Shown: in pieces, positions 18,834 to 28,419 of the stretch
How positions within the stretch are numbered: position 1 is the stretch's first letter
Layout of the letters: every line of letters starts with the position of its first letter
From: Parahoeflea olei
Lineage (GTDB): Bacteria > Pseudomonadota > Alphaproteobacteria > Rhizobiales > Rhizobiaceae
DNA: 64,000 nucleotides
Assembly (NCBI RefSeq): GCF_001703635.1
Contig: NZ_LQZT01000048.1
Coordinates: 146,480-210,479 of the forward strand
Reading direction: 5' to 3'
Position numbers and translations under genes: made by a program
Notes under the pieces: model-generated
Told to the model about the DNA's origin: nothing
What the model saw: only the letters and a program-made list of their open reading frames with translations
Databases searched by the model: none

Positions 18834-20363
18834 ATGTCCAATTCCGAGCAAATCGCCCTCGAACTCGACCGCGTGTCCAAAAGCTATGGGCCGCTGGTCG
18901 CACTGCGGGATGCCTCCATCCGGCTCAAGCGCCACAGCGTGCTTGGGCTGGTGGGGGAGAACGGTGCGGGGAAATCGACCATAATCTCGATCGTCAACGG
19001 CACGCGGGCCCCCTCCGCGGGCACGCTCAAGGTGAACGGGACGGTCGCGCAGTTTTCCTCGCCGGCGGAAGCTGCCCGGCTTGGCATTGCCACCGTGTTC
19101 CAGGAACAGGGCCTGGTGCCCAACCTCAAGGTCTATGAAAACATCCTGCTGGGGCGCGAAAAGCAGTTTTCGCGCCTTGGCGTCCTCAATTCGGACGGCA
19201 TGGCGGCTTTCGCCACACTCGTTTTCGACGAATTGGGGCTGCAGATCGATCCGCGCTGCCGCACCGGCGACCTGTCCTTCGGCCAGCGCCAGCTTGTCGA
19301 GATCGCAAAGGCCTTCTCGCTCGGCCATCTCTATCCGGTCGAACCCATCGTGCTGCTCGACGAGCCGACCAGCGCGCTGTCCGACCAGGAAACGGAAATC
19401 CTGTTCGCCTCGATCCGCCGATGGAAGGAAAAGGCCTCCATCCTGTTCGTCTCGCACCATCTCAGCGACGTCTTCGAAGTCTGCGACGATGTCGTGGCGC
19501 TCAAGGACGGCAGCGTGAGCGGACAGTGGCGAATCGAAGACACCGATGCCGACCGGATCCACGAGGCAATCGTCGGACGCCCCAAACTCGCCGGCTACTA
19601 CAAGGAAGCCGAGCAGCGCCTTGTCCCGGGCGCTCCGGTCCTGGTGGCGGAGGGAATCACGGTTGCCGGCGAGCTCGATGACATCAGCTTCACCCTGCAT
19701 GAGGGGGAAATCCTCGGCGTGGCCGGGGTTCTGGGATCGGGCAAGACAAGCCTTGCCGCCGTTCTGTCCGGAACCAAGGTGCCCTCGTCAGGCAGCATCC
19801 GGCTGCATGGGGAGCCGTTGAGCTTCGGCAACCAGGCGCAGGCGGTGGCGCGCGGCATCGGCACCGTGCCGGCCGAGCGCAACAGTTCGGGCGCGATCGG
19901 CGTGCATTCGGTGGAATGGAACATGGCGCTGCCGTCCTTGCACAAGCTGCGCCATGACAAGGCCCCGGTCCTGTCCGCTGCCCGATCGGCCAGCATGGCG
20001 CAGGGCTGGATCGAACGCCTGGGCATCCGCACGCCGGATAGGCATGTGCAAATCCGCAACCTCTCCGGAGGCAACGCCCAGAAGGTGGTCTTCGCCAAAT
20101 GGATGGAACGCGGGGTCCGCGTGTTCGTGCTCGACGATCCGGGGCGAGGACTCGATGTCGGCGCCAAGGAAGAAATCTATGCCTTGTTGCGGGAACTGGC
20201 GGCCCAGGGTGTCGCCATCCTGCTGGTGTCGGACAACCTGCCCGAACTGATCGGGCTGTCGAACCGGATCCTCACCTTTCGCTCAGGCAGGATTACCTCG
20301 GAGATCGCAACGCCCCCCGCCGCCAAGCCGGACGAGGCCACCGTCGTGCGTGGCATGGTTTAA
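18834..20363 (+). CDS. Sugar ABC transporter ATP-binding protein (RbsA type)
   Basis: A 509-aa double-NBD ATPase. Domain 1: Walker A GENGAGKST (about residue 41), the signature-like DLSFGQRQLVEI and Walker B VLLDEPTSALSD. Domain 2: GVLGSGKTS, NLSGGNAQKVVFAK and VLDDPGRGLDVG. Both halves therefore keep recognisable motifs. It starts 18 bp after the binding-protein stop and ends 15 bp before the permease, fitting one operon. It energises the second carbohydrate importer of the window. Confidence 0.93.
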   Translation: MSNSEQIALELDRVSKSYGPLVALRDASIRLKRHSVLGLVGENGAGKSTIISIVNGTRAPSAGTLKVNGTVAQFSSPAEAARLGIATVFQEQGLVPNLKVYENILLGREKQFSRLGVLNSDGMAAFATLVFDELGLQIDPRCRTGDLSFGQRQLVEIAKAFSLGHLYPVEPIVLLDEPTSALSDQETEILFASIRRWKEKASILFVSHHLSDVFEVCDDVVALKDGSVSGQWRIEDTDADRIHEAIVGRPKLAGYYKEAEQRLVPGAPVLVAEGITVAGELDDISFTLHEGEILGVAGVLGSGKTSLAAVLSGTKVPSSGSIRLHGEPLSFGNQAQAVARGIGTVPAERNSSGAIGVHSVEWNMALPSLHKLRHDKAPVLSAARSASMAQGWIERLGIRTPDRHVQIRNLSGGNAQKVVFAKWMERGVRVFVLDDPGRGLDVGAKEEIYALLRELAAQGVAILLVSDNLPELIGLSNRILTFRSGRITSEIATPPAAKPDEATVVRGMV

Positions 20364-20378
20364 TCAGGACTAGATACA

Positions 20379-21368
20379 ATGAGCAGCAACGCCCCCACTT
20401 CGCCGGCTCGCACATTCTCGCTGTCAGACTGGCTGCGGCACAATGCGATTTCGCTTTACCCGTTCATCGTCATTGTGGTGCTTGTCGCCGCTTTCGGCAT
20501 CCAAAACCCCTATTTCGCCACCTTCGACAATGCGATGAATATCGGGCGGCAATCCTCGGTGCTGCTTCTGGTGTCGCTGGCCGGCACCATGGTCATCATG
20601 ATCGGCTCGATCGACCTGTCGGTGGGCTCGATCGTCACGCTCGCCGGCATTGTCGCAGCGCTTGCGCTGGATCCGTTTGGCCCTCTCACTGCCATCGCCG
20701 CGGGCGTGGGCATCGGCGTTCTGGTCGGCCTGATCAACGGCGCCATTCTGGTGCAGCTGAAAGTGCCGTCGTTCCTGGTCACCCTGGGCATGCTGTCGGT
20801 GCTTTCGGGCATCGCCAACATGATCGCCGGCGGCACCTCGATCATGTTCATGGACTTCTCCCTGACCGATTTCGTCAATGCCACCGTCCTGCTCGGTGTT
20901 CCCAACATCATCGTCATCGCGCTGCTGGCGGCCGCCATTCTCACCTTCGTCGCCTTCAAGACCGTGCTGGGACGCTATCTGTTTGCCATCGGCGGCGGCG
21001 AGCTGGTCGCCGCGAATGCCGGCGTGCCGGTGCAGCGCTACAAGCTGTTCGCCTTCATGCTGTCGGGAGGCCTGTGCGGCCTTGCCGGCGTGGTGCTGAC
21101 CGCGCAGGTCGGCGCGGGCACTCCGACCGCGGGGGCGAACATGCTGCTCGATTCGATCGCCGCGATCGTGATGGGCGGAACGGCGCTGTCGGGCGGGATC
21201 GGCGGTCCGCACAGGACCATCCTCGGCGTCCTCGTCATCGCCATTCTGAGCAATGGCATGGACGTGGTCGGCGTCAACAGCTTCACCCAGGAAGTGGTCA
21301 AGGGCGCCGTCATCATCCTGGCCGTGGCCTCAACCATCGACCGCAAGAAATATCAGTTCATCAAGTAA
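20379..21368 (+). CDS. Sugar ABC transporter permease (RbsC type)
   Basis: A 329-aa membrane protein of the ribose permease family, with about nine hydrophobic spans. Conserved segments are IGSIDLSVGSIVTLAG near residue 80, NGAILVQLKVPSFLVTLGML near 120 and MGGTALSGGIGGPHRTILG near 265. It is in one run with the binding protein and ATPase upstream and with the cupin gene 27 bp downstream. It probably forms a homodimeric channel. Confidence 0.94.
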   Translation: MSSNAPTSPARTFSLSDWLRHNAISLYPFIVIVVLVAAFGIQNPYFATFDNAMNIGRQSSVLLLVSLAGTMVIMIGSIDLSVGSIVTLAGIVAALALDPFGPLTAIAAGVGIGVLVGLINGAILVQLKVPSFLVTLGMLSVLSGIANMIAGGTSIMFMDFSLTDFVNATVLLGVPNIIVIALLAAAILTFVAFKTVLGRYLFAIGGGELVAANAGVPVQRYKLFAFMLSGGLCGLAGVVLTAQVGAGTPTAGANMLLDSIAAIVMGGTALSGGIGGPHRTILGVLVIAILSNGMDVVGVNSFTQEVVKGAVIILAVASTIDRKKYQFIK

Positions 21369-21395
21369 GACGCTGTCAAACCAAGGAGACCCTTC

Positions 21396-21821
21396 ATGGC
21401 TGCCGAAGACGTACCGGTGATCACCCGGAAGCACGAGTTGGACAACAATACCGGCCAGTCCGGCGATTGCGTGCGCAAATCGGGCGTCAGCCCGCAGCAC
21501 ACGCCGGCCACAAAGATCTGGTTCGGGCGCGTGTCCAACGAACCCGGCTTTCGCTCGCCGCCGCATCACCACGGCGAGGCCGAAACCGGCGGCTATGTGC
21601 TCAAGGGCAAGGGACGGATCTATTTCGGCAAGGACTTCACACAGTTCGTCGACATGGAGGAAGGTGATTTCGTTTTCGTCCCGCCGTTCATGCCGCATGT
21701 CGAGGTCAATATGAGCACCGAAGACGAGCTTGTCTGGCTGACCGCACGGACCCCCGACAATATCGTCGTCAATCTGCCGGATGTTCCGGACGAAGCCCTG
21801 GAAGGCTATCGCCGCGCCTGA
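21396..21821 (+). CDS. Cupin-domain protein
   Basis: A 141-aa single-domain cupin. The first metal-binding motif reads PHHHGEAETGGYVLKGKGRIYFG (residues about 51-73; His and Glu ligands visible). The second, FVFVPPFMPHVEVN, supplies another His near 110. Cupins in sugar-catabolic operons are often mutarotase- or isomerase-like or act on sugar acids, but the exact reaction cannot be read from sequence. It sits between the permease and the lactonase of the L-sugar type operon and starts after AAGGAGACCC. Confidence 0.88.
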   Translation: MAAEDVPVITRKHELDNNTGQSGDCVRKSGVSPQHTPATKIWFGRVSNEPGFRSPPHHHGEAETGGYVLKGKGRIYFGKDFTQFVDMEEGDFVFVPPFMPHVEVNMSTEDELVWLTARTPDNIVVNLPDVPDEALEGYRRA

Positions 21822-21859
21822 TCGCGGCAGCTATCAAGTTACCAAACGGGAGGCCAAGC

Positions 21860-22648
21860 ATGAGCAACGACATCAGGCTCTACATGCTCGATACGGGCAT
21901 ACTGAAGTGCAACTACCACGACATCTACCTGAACGGGGCGGACAAGCCGCACGAGATCCCGGTTCCGTTCTATGTCATCACCCATCCCAAGGGACATGTG
22001 GTGATCGACGGGGGCACGCCGGTGGAGTGCGCAAGCGATGCCGCTGGCCATTGGGGGGAGGTGGCGAAGTTCTTCACGCCGGTGCTGACTGAGGAACAGG
22101 GCTGCGTCGCCCAGGTGGAGAAGCTGGGCCTGGCGCCGGAGGACATCCGGTATGTGGTGCTGTCGCACCTGCATCTCGACCATGTCGGGGCCGTGGGACG
22201 CTTTCCGAACGCCACACATGTGGTCCAGAGGGTCGAATATGAATATGCGCACGCGCCGGACTGGTTCGCCTCAGCCGCCTATATCCGACGTGATTTCGAT
22301 CGCCCCGATCTCGACTGGCTGATCCTCGAGGATGCCTGGGGGGATTTCTACGACCTGTTCGGCGACGGCTCCGTGATCCTGATCCGCTCGCCCGGCCATA
22401 CCTGCGGCCACCAGTCGATCCTCGTCACCACCTCCGCGGGCCAGTCGGTTCTGCTGGCGGTGGATGCCGCCGACACGCTCGACCATTTCGAGGAGAAGGT
22501 CCTGCCCGGTGCGCTGCATTCGGCCATCGATGCGGTGCGCTCGGTCAAGAAGCTGCGCGCAGTGCAGCGCAAGACCGGTGCGCTTGTGGTCGCCGGCCAC
22601 GATGCGCAGCAGTGGTCGGAGCTGAAAAAGGCGCCCGACTATTACTAG
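21860..22648 (+). CDS. Metallo-beta-lactamase-fold lactonase, BlcC/AttM-like
   Basis: A 262-aa dinuclear zinc hydrolase. The HxHxDH motif is HLHLDH at residues 103-108, with a further ligand in SPGHTCGHQS near 180 and Asp in AVDAADTLDH near 205. The sequence closely follows Agrobacterium BlcC (AttM), including RLYMLDTGILKC, EIPVPFYVITHP, RFPNATHVVQR and EYEYAHAPDWF. BlcC opens gamma-butyrolactone and can also cleave acyl-homoserine lactones. Here it sits between a cupin and a FAH-family hydrolase in a sugar operon, so hydrolysis of a sugar lactone is the simplest role. Quorum-signal cleavage is possible but not shown. Confidence 0.9.
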   Translation: MSNDIRLYMLDTGILKCNYHDIYLNGADKPHEIPVPFYVITHPKGHVVIDGGTPVECASDAAGHWGEVAKFFTPVLTEEQGCVAQVEKLGLAPEDIRYVVLSHLHLDHVGAVGRFPNATHVVQRVEYEYAHAPDWFASAAYIRRDFDRPDLDWLILEDAWGDFYDLFGDGSVILIRSPGHTCGHQSILVTTSAGQSVLLAVDAADTLDHFEEKVLPGALHSAIDAVRSVKKLRAVQRKTGALVVAGHDAQQWSELKKAPDYY

Positions 22649-22767
22649 CAACGGATGGGGCGAGCCCCGTCCCTGAACGCTTCTTGCGTCTGGTGTGGCG
22701 CGCGGGACCTTCATCCCGAACAGCCAGGGCCTGCGCCACACCGGACCATTCGAACAAGGCAAGATCC

Positions 22768-23622
22768 ATGAAACTTCTCAGAATAGGCGCGTCTGGCCAG
22801 GAACGCCCGGCGGCCCTCGACGGCGAAGGCCGGCTGCGGGACCTCTCCGCGCATGTCGCCGACATCTCCGGCGAAGCCTTGTCGGAGGAGGGATTGCAGC
22901 GCCTCGCCGCGCTCGACCTCCGCTCGCTGCCGGAAATCGACCCGGGACAGCGCATCGGCGCCTGTGTCGGCGGCGTCGGCAAGTTCATCTGCATCGGGCT
23001 CAATTATATCGACCATGCGCACGAGACCGGGAAGCAGGCACCGCCGGAGCCGATCGTGTTCATGAAGGCGACCAGCGCCGTGTGCGGACCGAACGATCCG
23101 ATCGAGATGCCGCAGGGCTCGGAAAAGCTCGACTGGGAAGTCGAACTGGGCGTGGTGATCGGCCGCCGTGCCAAATATGTCGCCGAGCATCAGGCGCTGG
23201 CGCATGTGGCCGGCTACTGCGTCGTCAACGACGTCTCGGAGCGCGGCTTCCAGTCCGAACGCGGCGGGCAGTGGACCAAGGGCAAAAGCCACGACAGTTT
23301 CGGGCCGATCGGTCCCTGGCTCGTCACCCGCGACGAGATCGCGGATGTCCAGGATCTCGACCTCTGGCTCGAGGTCGATGGCCGGCGGATGCAGTCCGGC
23401 ACCACCGCCAACATGATCTTCTCCGTGGCGCATCTGGTCTCCTATCTCAGCCGGTTCATGACGCTGGAGCCGGGCGACATCATCGCCACGGGCACCCCTG
23501 CCGGCGTCGGCATGGGCCGGTCTCCGCAGCTGTTTCTGAAACCGGGCAACGCCCTTTCACTCGGCATCGACGGGCTCGGTCGGCAATCGACCAGCGTCGT
23601 CGCCGCAGCCCAGCAGACGTGA
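22768..23622 (+). CDS. Fumarylacetoacetase-family hydrolase (2,4-diketo-3-deoxy sugar acid hydrolase type)
   Basis: A 284-aa FAH-superfamily enzyme. Metal-binding acidic residues lie in LDWEVELGVVIG (EVE motif, about residue 120), and CIGLNYIDHAHETG and DIIATGTPAGVGMG are family signatures. Proteins of this length with an N-terminal KLLRIG segment usually split 2,4-diketo-3-deoxy-fuconate or -rhamnonate into pyruvate and lactate, though many are mislabelled ureidoglycolate lyase. ATG 22768 fits homology, while the frame is open from 22612. With the SDRs and the lactonase it supports a non-phosphorylative L-sugar route. Confidence 0.87.
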   Translation: MKLLRIGASGQERPAALDGEGRLRDLSAHVADISGEALSEEGLQRLAALDLRSLPEIDPGQRIGACVGGVGKFICIGLNYIDHAHETGKQAPPEPIVFMKATSAVCGPNDPIEMPQGSEKLDWEVELGVVIGRRAKYVAEHQALAHVAGYCVVNDVSERGFQSERGGQWTKGKSHDSFGPIGPWLVTRDEIADVQDLDLWLEVDGRRMQSGTTANMIFSVAHLVSYLSRFMTLEPGDIIATGTPAGVGMGRSPQLFLKPGNALSLGIDGLGRQSTSVVAAAQQT

Positions 23623-23633
23623 GGAATCCCGTG

Positions 23634-24413
23634 ATGATCGAACTGGTTGGAAAGACGGCGATCGTGACCGGCGGGGCGCGCGGCCAGGGGGCGTGGGAGG
23701 TGCGCAAGCTGTCGGAAGCGGGCGCGGCCGTCATCATCGCCGACATTCTGGAGCAGGAAAGCAAAAGCCTCGCCTCAGGCCTTGCGGCGGAAGGCCGGCA
23801 GGTGCGGTTCTGCGCGCTCGACGTTGCCAGTCCCGATCAGTGGCAGTCGGTGGTCGAAGAGATGGAGGCCTGGCAGGGTCGTCTCGACATCCTGGTCAAC
23901 AATGCCGGGATCGTGAACCGCAAGTCCATCATCCAGATGGATCTGGAGACCTGGAACCGGGTCATCTCCATCAATCAGACCGGCGTGTTCCTCGGGCAGA
24001 AGGCGGTGGCCGACCTGATGCGGCGCTCGGGCGGTGGCAGCATCATCAACATCGCCTCCAACAGTGCCTTCACGGCCCATCAGGACCCGGCCTATACCGC
24101 CAGCAAATGGGCTGTCCGGGGACTCACGCGCAGCGCGGCTTCGGAATTTGCGGCATGGAACATCCGGGCAAACGCGATTTGCCCCGGCCTCGTCGTGACC
24201 GACCTCAACCGCGGCGCCCCGCATCTGCAGCCGATGATCGCGGCGACCCCCTCCGGGCGCGCCGTGGAAGCAGAGGAAGTGGCCAATCTGGTGCTGTTCC
24301 TGGCCTCCGACCTCGCGACCTCGATTACCGGCGAGGACATCCTGATCGATGGCGGCTTCAGCGCCCTGAGCGCCTATCGCGGCGTGCAGCAGGCGGGGAA
24401 GACCGCCGTCTGA
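23634..24413 (+). CDS. Short-chain dehydrogenase/reductase
   Basis: A 259-aa classical SDR with TGGARGQG near residue 11, NNAGIVNRKS near 88, Ser in NIASNSAFT and catalytic Tyr-Lys in AYTASKWAV. It starts at ATG 23634 (GTG 23631 possible), 11 bp after the FAH-family gene, with GTGAGG as ribosome site. In oxidative L-fucose and L-rhamnose pathways an SDR oxidises 2-keto-3-deoxy acid to the 2,4-diketo acid that the FAH enzyme cleaves. Adjacency to that gene makes this the likely role. It is the last gene before the convergent Dpp-type operon. Confidence 0.88.
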   Translation: MIELVGKTAIVTGGARGQGAWEVRKLSEAGAAVIIADILEQESKSLASGLAAEGRQVRFCALDVASPDQWQSVVEEMEAWQGRLDILVNNAGIVNRKSIIQMDLETWNRVISINQTGVFLGQKAVADLMRRSGGGSIINIASNSAFTAHQDPAYTASKWAVRGLTRSAASEFAAWNIRANAICPGLVVTDLNRGAPHLQPMIAATPSGRAVEAEEVANLVLFLASDLATSITGEDILIDGGFSALSAYRGVQQAGKTAV

Positions 24414-24537
24414 CAGGCCGGCCGCCCGGCGCCGCGAAGCCGCCAACCACGCGGCCATGCGGAGGGTCGCGCCGTACGGCTCCGGTCGTTTCACGATGCC
24501 ATGCGCCGTTCGCCGGGTTGGCTCGGCGCGGGCCGGC

Positions 24538-25502
<965 letters not shown>

Positions 25503-25506
<4 letters not shown>

Positions 25507-26558
25507 ATCTCGTTCCACCTGATGCAGCGCGCGATGTTTCCGGTGTCGGTGGTCTCCAGCGCCGGCGTCGCCTCGCGGCACCGCGCTTCGGCGTGGACGC
25601 AGCGGGCGGCAAAGCGGCAGCCGCGCGGCATGTCGCGCAGGCTCGGCACCATGCCGGGAATGGAGAACAGGGGCGTGGCCTGCTTCTTGTGTTCCGACGC
25701 GGTTCCCAGTTGCGGCACGCAGGCGAGCAGGCCGCGCGTATAGGGGTGACGCGGCGTCTTGAGAACCTGGCGCACGGTGCCGTGCTCGACGATCTGCCCG
25801 GCATACATGACGCTGACGTCGTGGGCGATCTCGGCGACGACGCCGAAATTGTGGGTGACAAACAGCATCGCCATGCCCTGCTGCTGCTGCAGGCTGCGCA
25901 GCAGGTTGAGGATCTGCATCTGCACCGTGACGTCGAGCGCGGTGGTGGGTTCGTCGGCGAGCAGCAGGACCGGGTCGCAGGCAAGCGCGATGGCGATCGT
26001 CACCCGCTGGCGCATGCCGCCGGAAAACTCGTGCGGATACTGCCGGGCCCGCTCGGCCGCGCCGGGAATGCCGACACGGTCGAGCATCTCTATGGCGCGC
26101 TGCATGGCGGCGCGCCGCGACAGGCCCATGTGGATGCGGATCGGTTCGGCGATCTGTTCGCCGACCGTCAGCACCGGATTGAGGCTCGTCATCGGCTCCT
26201 GGAAGATCATGCCGAGATCGTTGCCGCGCACCGCTTCGAGGGCCGGCTCGTCGAGCTCGACCAGGTCGCGCACCGCGCCCGCCTTGTCGCGCAGCGCGAT
26301 CCGGCCCGAGACGATCCGGCCGCGCGCCGCCAGCAGGCGGATCACCGCAAGGCTGGTGACCGACTTGCCACTGCCCGATTCGCCGACCAGCGCCAGCGTC
26401 CGGCCGGGGGAGATGTGCAGGCTGATGTCCTCGACGGCAATCAGCCTGGTCTGGCTGCCGCCGAAGCCCACCTTGAGGCCGTCAACGCGCAGCGTCGGCT
26501 CCGGGGCGGCGTCCGCCGGAGGGGCGGCCATCGGTTCGGTCATGGGCGAAAGCGGCAT
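25503..26558 (-). CDS. Oligopeptide/dipeptide-type ABC transporter ATP-binding protein (DppD type)
   Basis: A 351-aa NBD with Walker A GESGSGKS, signature FSGGMRQRVTIAIAL, Walker B LLADEPTTALDVT, and the C-terminal CRFAARCVHAEARC element of Opp/Dpp ATPases. It starts at 26558, one base past the DppC-type stop codon, and may alternatively start at an in-frame ATG 15 bases later. It pairs with the downstream DppF-type protein to form the heterodimeric motor. Confidence 0.93.
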
Positions 26559-26559
26559 G

Positions 26560-27441
26560 TCATGCTCCTTCCGAACGCGGATCGAAGGCGTCGCGCAGGC
26601 CGTCGCCGATGAAGTTGATGGCCAGCACCACCACCACCAGCGCCAGGCCGGGGAACATCCACTGCCACGGATAATTGGTCAGCACCGTCGTGCTGCGCGC
26701 GGCAAAGAGCATGTTGCCCCAGCTGGCATCGGGGGGCGGCACGCCGAGCCCGAGGAAGGAAAGCCCGGCTTCCAGCAGGATCGCGCTGGCCACCTGCAGG
26801 GTGGCGAAGACCACGAGGATGTCGATCGAGTTGGGCAGCGCATGGCGCCAGATGAGATGGCCGAGCCCGGCTCCCATGCCGCGCGAGGCGACGACGAAAT
26901 CGCGCTGGCCGAGTTCAAGCAGGCGCGAGCGGACCAGCCGCGACAGGACCGGCCAGGACAGAAGCGAGATGACCAGGATCGTCGGCCCGATGCCCGGGCC
27001 GGTGATCGACGCCAGCACCAGGAGCAGGATGACCGGCGGCAGCGTCATCGCCACGTCGACCGAGCGCATCGCGATGGCGTCGGCAATGCGGCCGCCGAGA
27101 CCCGCGACCGCGCCGATGAGGAAACCGATCACCAGCGAGGCGACCGAGGAGGTGACGGCGACCAAGAGCGAGATCCGTCCGCCCTCGAGCAGGCGCGCGA
27201 AGACGTCGCGCCCGACCCCGTCGGTGCCGAGCCAGTGGCTCGCGCTGGGCCCCTGGTTGATGGCGCGCAGGTCGATGGTGTTGGGCCCGATTCCACTCAC
27301 CAACGGGTGGACCAGCATGAGCAGCAGCAGGCTCGCAAAGACCGCAAGCCCGATCATCGCGCCGGGCTTGGAGCCGAAGCGGCCGAGCGCGCGCCGGGCA
27401 GGGCTTTTGGCGCGCGGATGGGAAATAGGTGTCGTTGCCAT
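26560..27441 (-). CDS. Oligopeptide/dipeptide-type ABC transporter permease (DppC type)
   Basis: A 293-aa inner-membrane permease with an N-terminal cytoplasmic tail, a first span near residue 30, and four to five further spans. The motif HWLGTDGVGRDVFARLLEGGRISL is typical of OppC/DppC, and the EAA-like loop lies around LLEAGLSFLGLGVPPPDASWG. ATG 27441 is chosen; the frame is open for 14 more codons. It is packed between the DppB and DppD genes. Confidence 0.93.
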   Translation of the reverse strand: MATTPISHPRAKSPARRALGRFGSKPGAMIGLAVFASLLLLMLVHPLVSGIGPNTIDLRAINQGPSASHWLGTDGVGRDVFARLLEGGRISLLVAVTSSVASLVIGFLIGAVAGLGGRIADAIAMRSVDVAMTLPPVILLLVLASITGPGIGPTILVISLLSWPVLSRLVRSRLLELGQRDFVVASRGMGAGLGHLIWRHALPNSIDILVVFATLQVASAILLEAGLSFLGLGVPPPDASWGNMLFAARSTTVLTNYPWQWMFPGLALVVVVLAINFIGDGLRDAFDPRSEGA

Positions 27442-27442
27442 G

Positions 27443-28402
27443 TCAGCCGACCTTGATGCGCGGATCGATGAAGGCATAGGCAACGTCGGTGAGGATGTTG
27501 GCCAGGATGACCCAGGCCCCCACCGCCAGCGTTCCGCCCATGATCAGGGGATAGTCACGGGCCTCGACAGCAGTCACCATCATCAGGCCCATGCCGGGCC
27601 AGTTGAACACGCTTTCGATAAAGATCGCGCCGCCCACGGCGAGCCCCAGCGTCGAGCCGATCAGGGTGACCACCGGCAGCAGCGCGTTGCGCACCGCATG
27701 CTTGAGGATCACCTTGCGCCGCGGAACGCCCTTGGCGCGGGCGGTGCGGATGAAGTCCTGGTGCAGCACTTCGAGCAGCGAGGAGCGCATGTAGCGGGCA
27801 ATCAGCGCGGTCTGGCCAAAGGCGAGAATGAGGGCCGGCAGCGCGAGATGCGACAACAGCCCCGACAGCGTGAACGGCATGCCCGGTTCCTGCATTCCGC
27901 CCGCGGGCGCCCAGTGCAGCACGCCGGAAAAGACATAGAGGCCGACGAGCGCCGTCAGGAAGGCCGGGCTCGAAACGCCGACCGAGGAGAGCGCGGCGAG
28001 AATCACGTCGGCCGGGCCGTCGCGGCGCACCGCGCCGACGATGCCGATGACGATGCCGAACAGGATCGCCAGCAGCGAGCCCGAGAGCATCAGCAGCATC
28101 GACGGACCAATGCTGGCCATGAGAAGCTCGCTGACCGGCTGCCCGTTGCGCTGAAGCGAACGCCCCAGGTCGCCGGTGATCGTTTCACCCAGCCAGTAGA
28201 TATATTGGAACGGCAGCGGCTGATCGAGGCCGAGGCTTTGCCGCAGCCGTTCCATGTCCTGCTCCGTCATCGACACCATCGGGTCGATATAGGAGGAGAG
28301 TGGATCGCCGGGGGCCAGGCGCAGCAGGAAGAAGACCAGCATGCTCAAGGCAAGCAGCAGCAAAATCCCCGCGCCGATCCGGCGAACCACATAGAGCGTC
28401 AT
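27443..28402 (-). CDS. Oligopeptide/dipeptide-type ABC transporter permease (DppB type)
   Basis: A 319-aa permease beginning MTLYVVRRIGAG with a span at once, the large periplasmic loop of the B subunits, and the conserved DFIRTARAKGVPRRKVILKHAVRNALLPVVT segment (residues about 205-235), the EAA-type coupling loop. ATG 28402 is 17 bp after the binding-protein stop; the frame is open to 28540, but homology starts here. It forms the channel with the DppC-type subunit. Confidence 0.93.
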   Translation of the reverse strand: MTLYVVRRIGAGILLLLALSMLVFFLLRLAPGDPLSSYIDPMVSMTEQDMERLRQSLGLDQPLPFQYIYWLGETITGDLGRSLQRNGQPVSELLMASIGPSMLLMLSGSLLAILFGIVIGIVGAVRRDGPADVILAALSSVGVSSPAFLTALVGLYVFSGVLHWAPAGGMQEPGMPFTLSGLLSHLALPALILAFGQTALIARYMRSSLLEVLHQDFIRTARAKGVPRRKVILKHAVRNALLPVVTLIGSTLGLAVGGAIFIESVFNWPGMGLMMVTAVEARDYPLIMGGTLAVGAWVILANILTDVAYAFIDPRIKVG

Positions 28403-28419
28403 GTCCGGGACCGTCCCTG

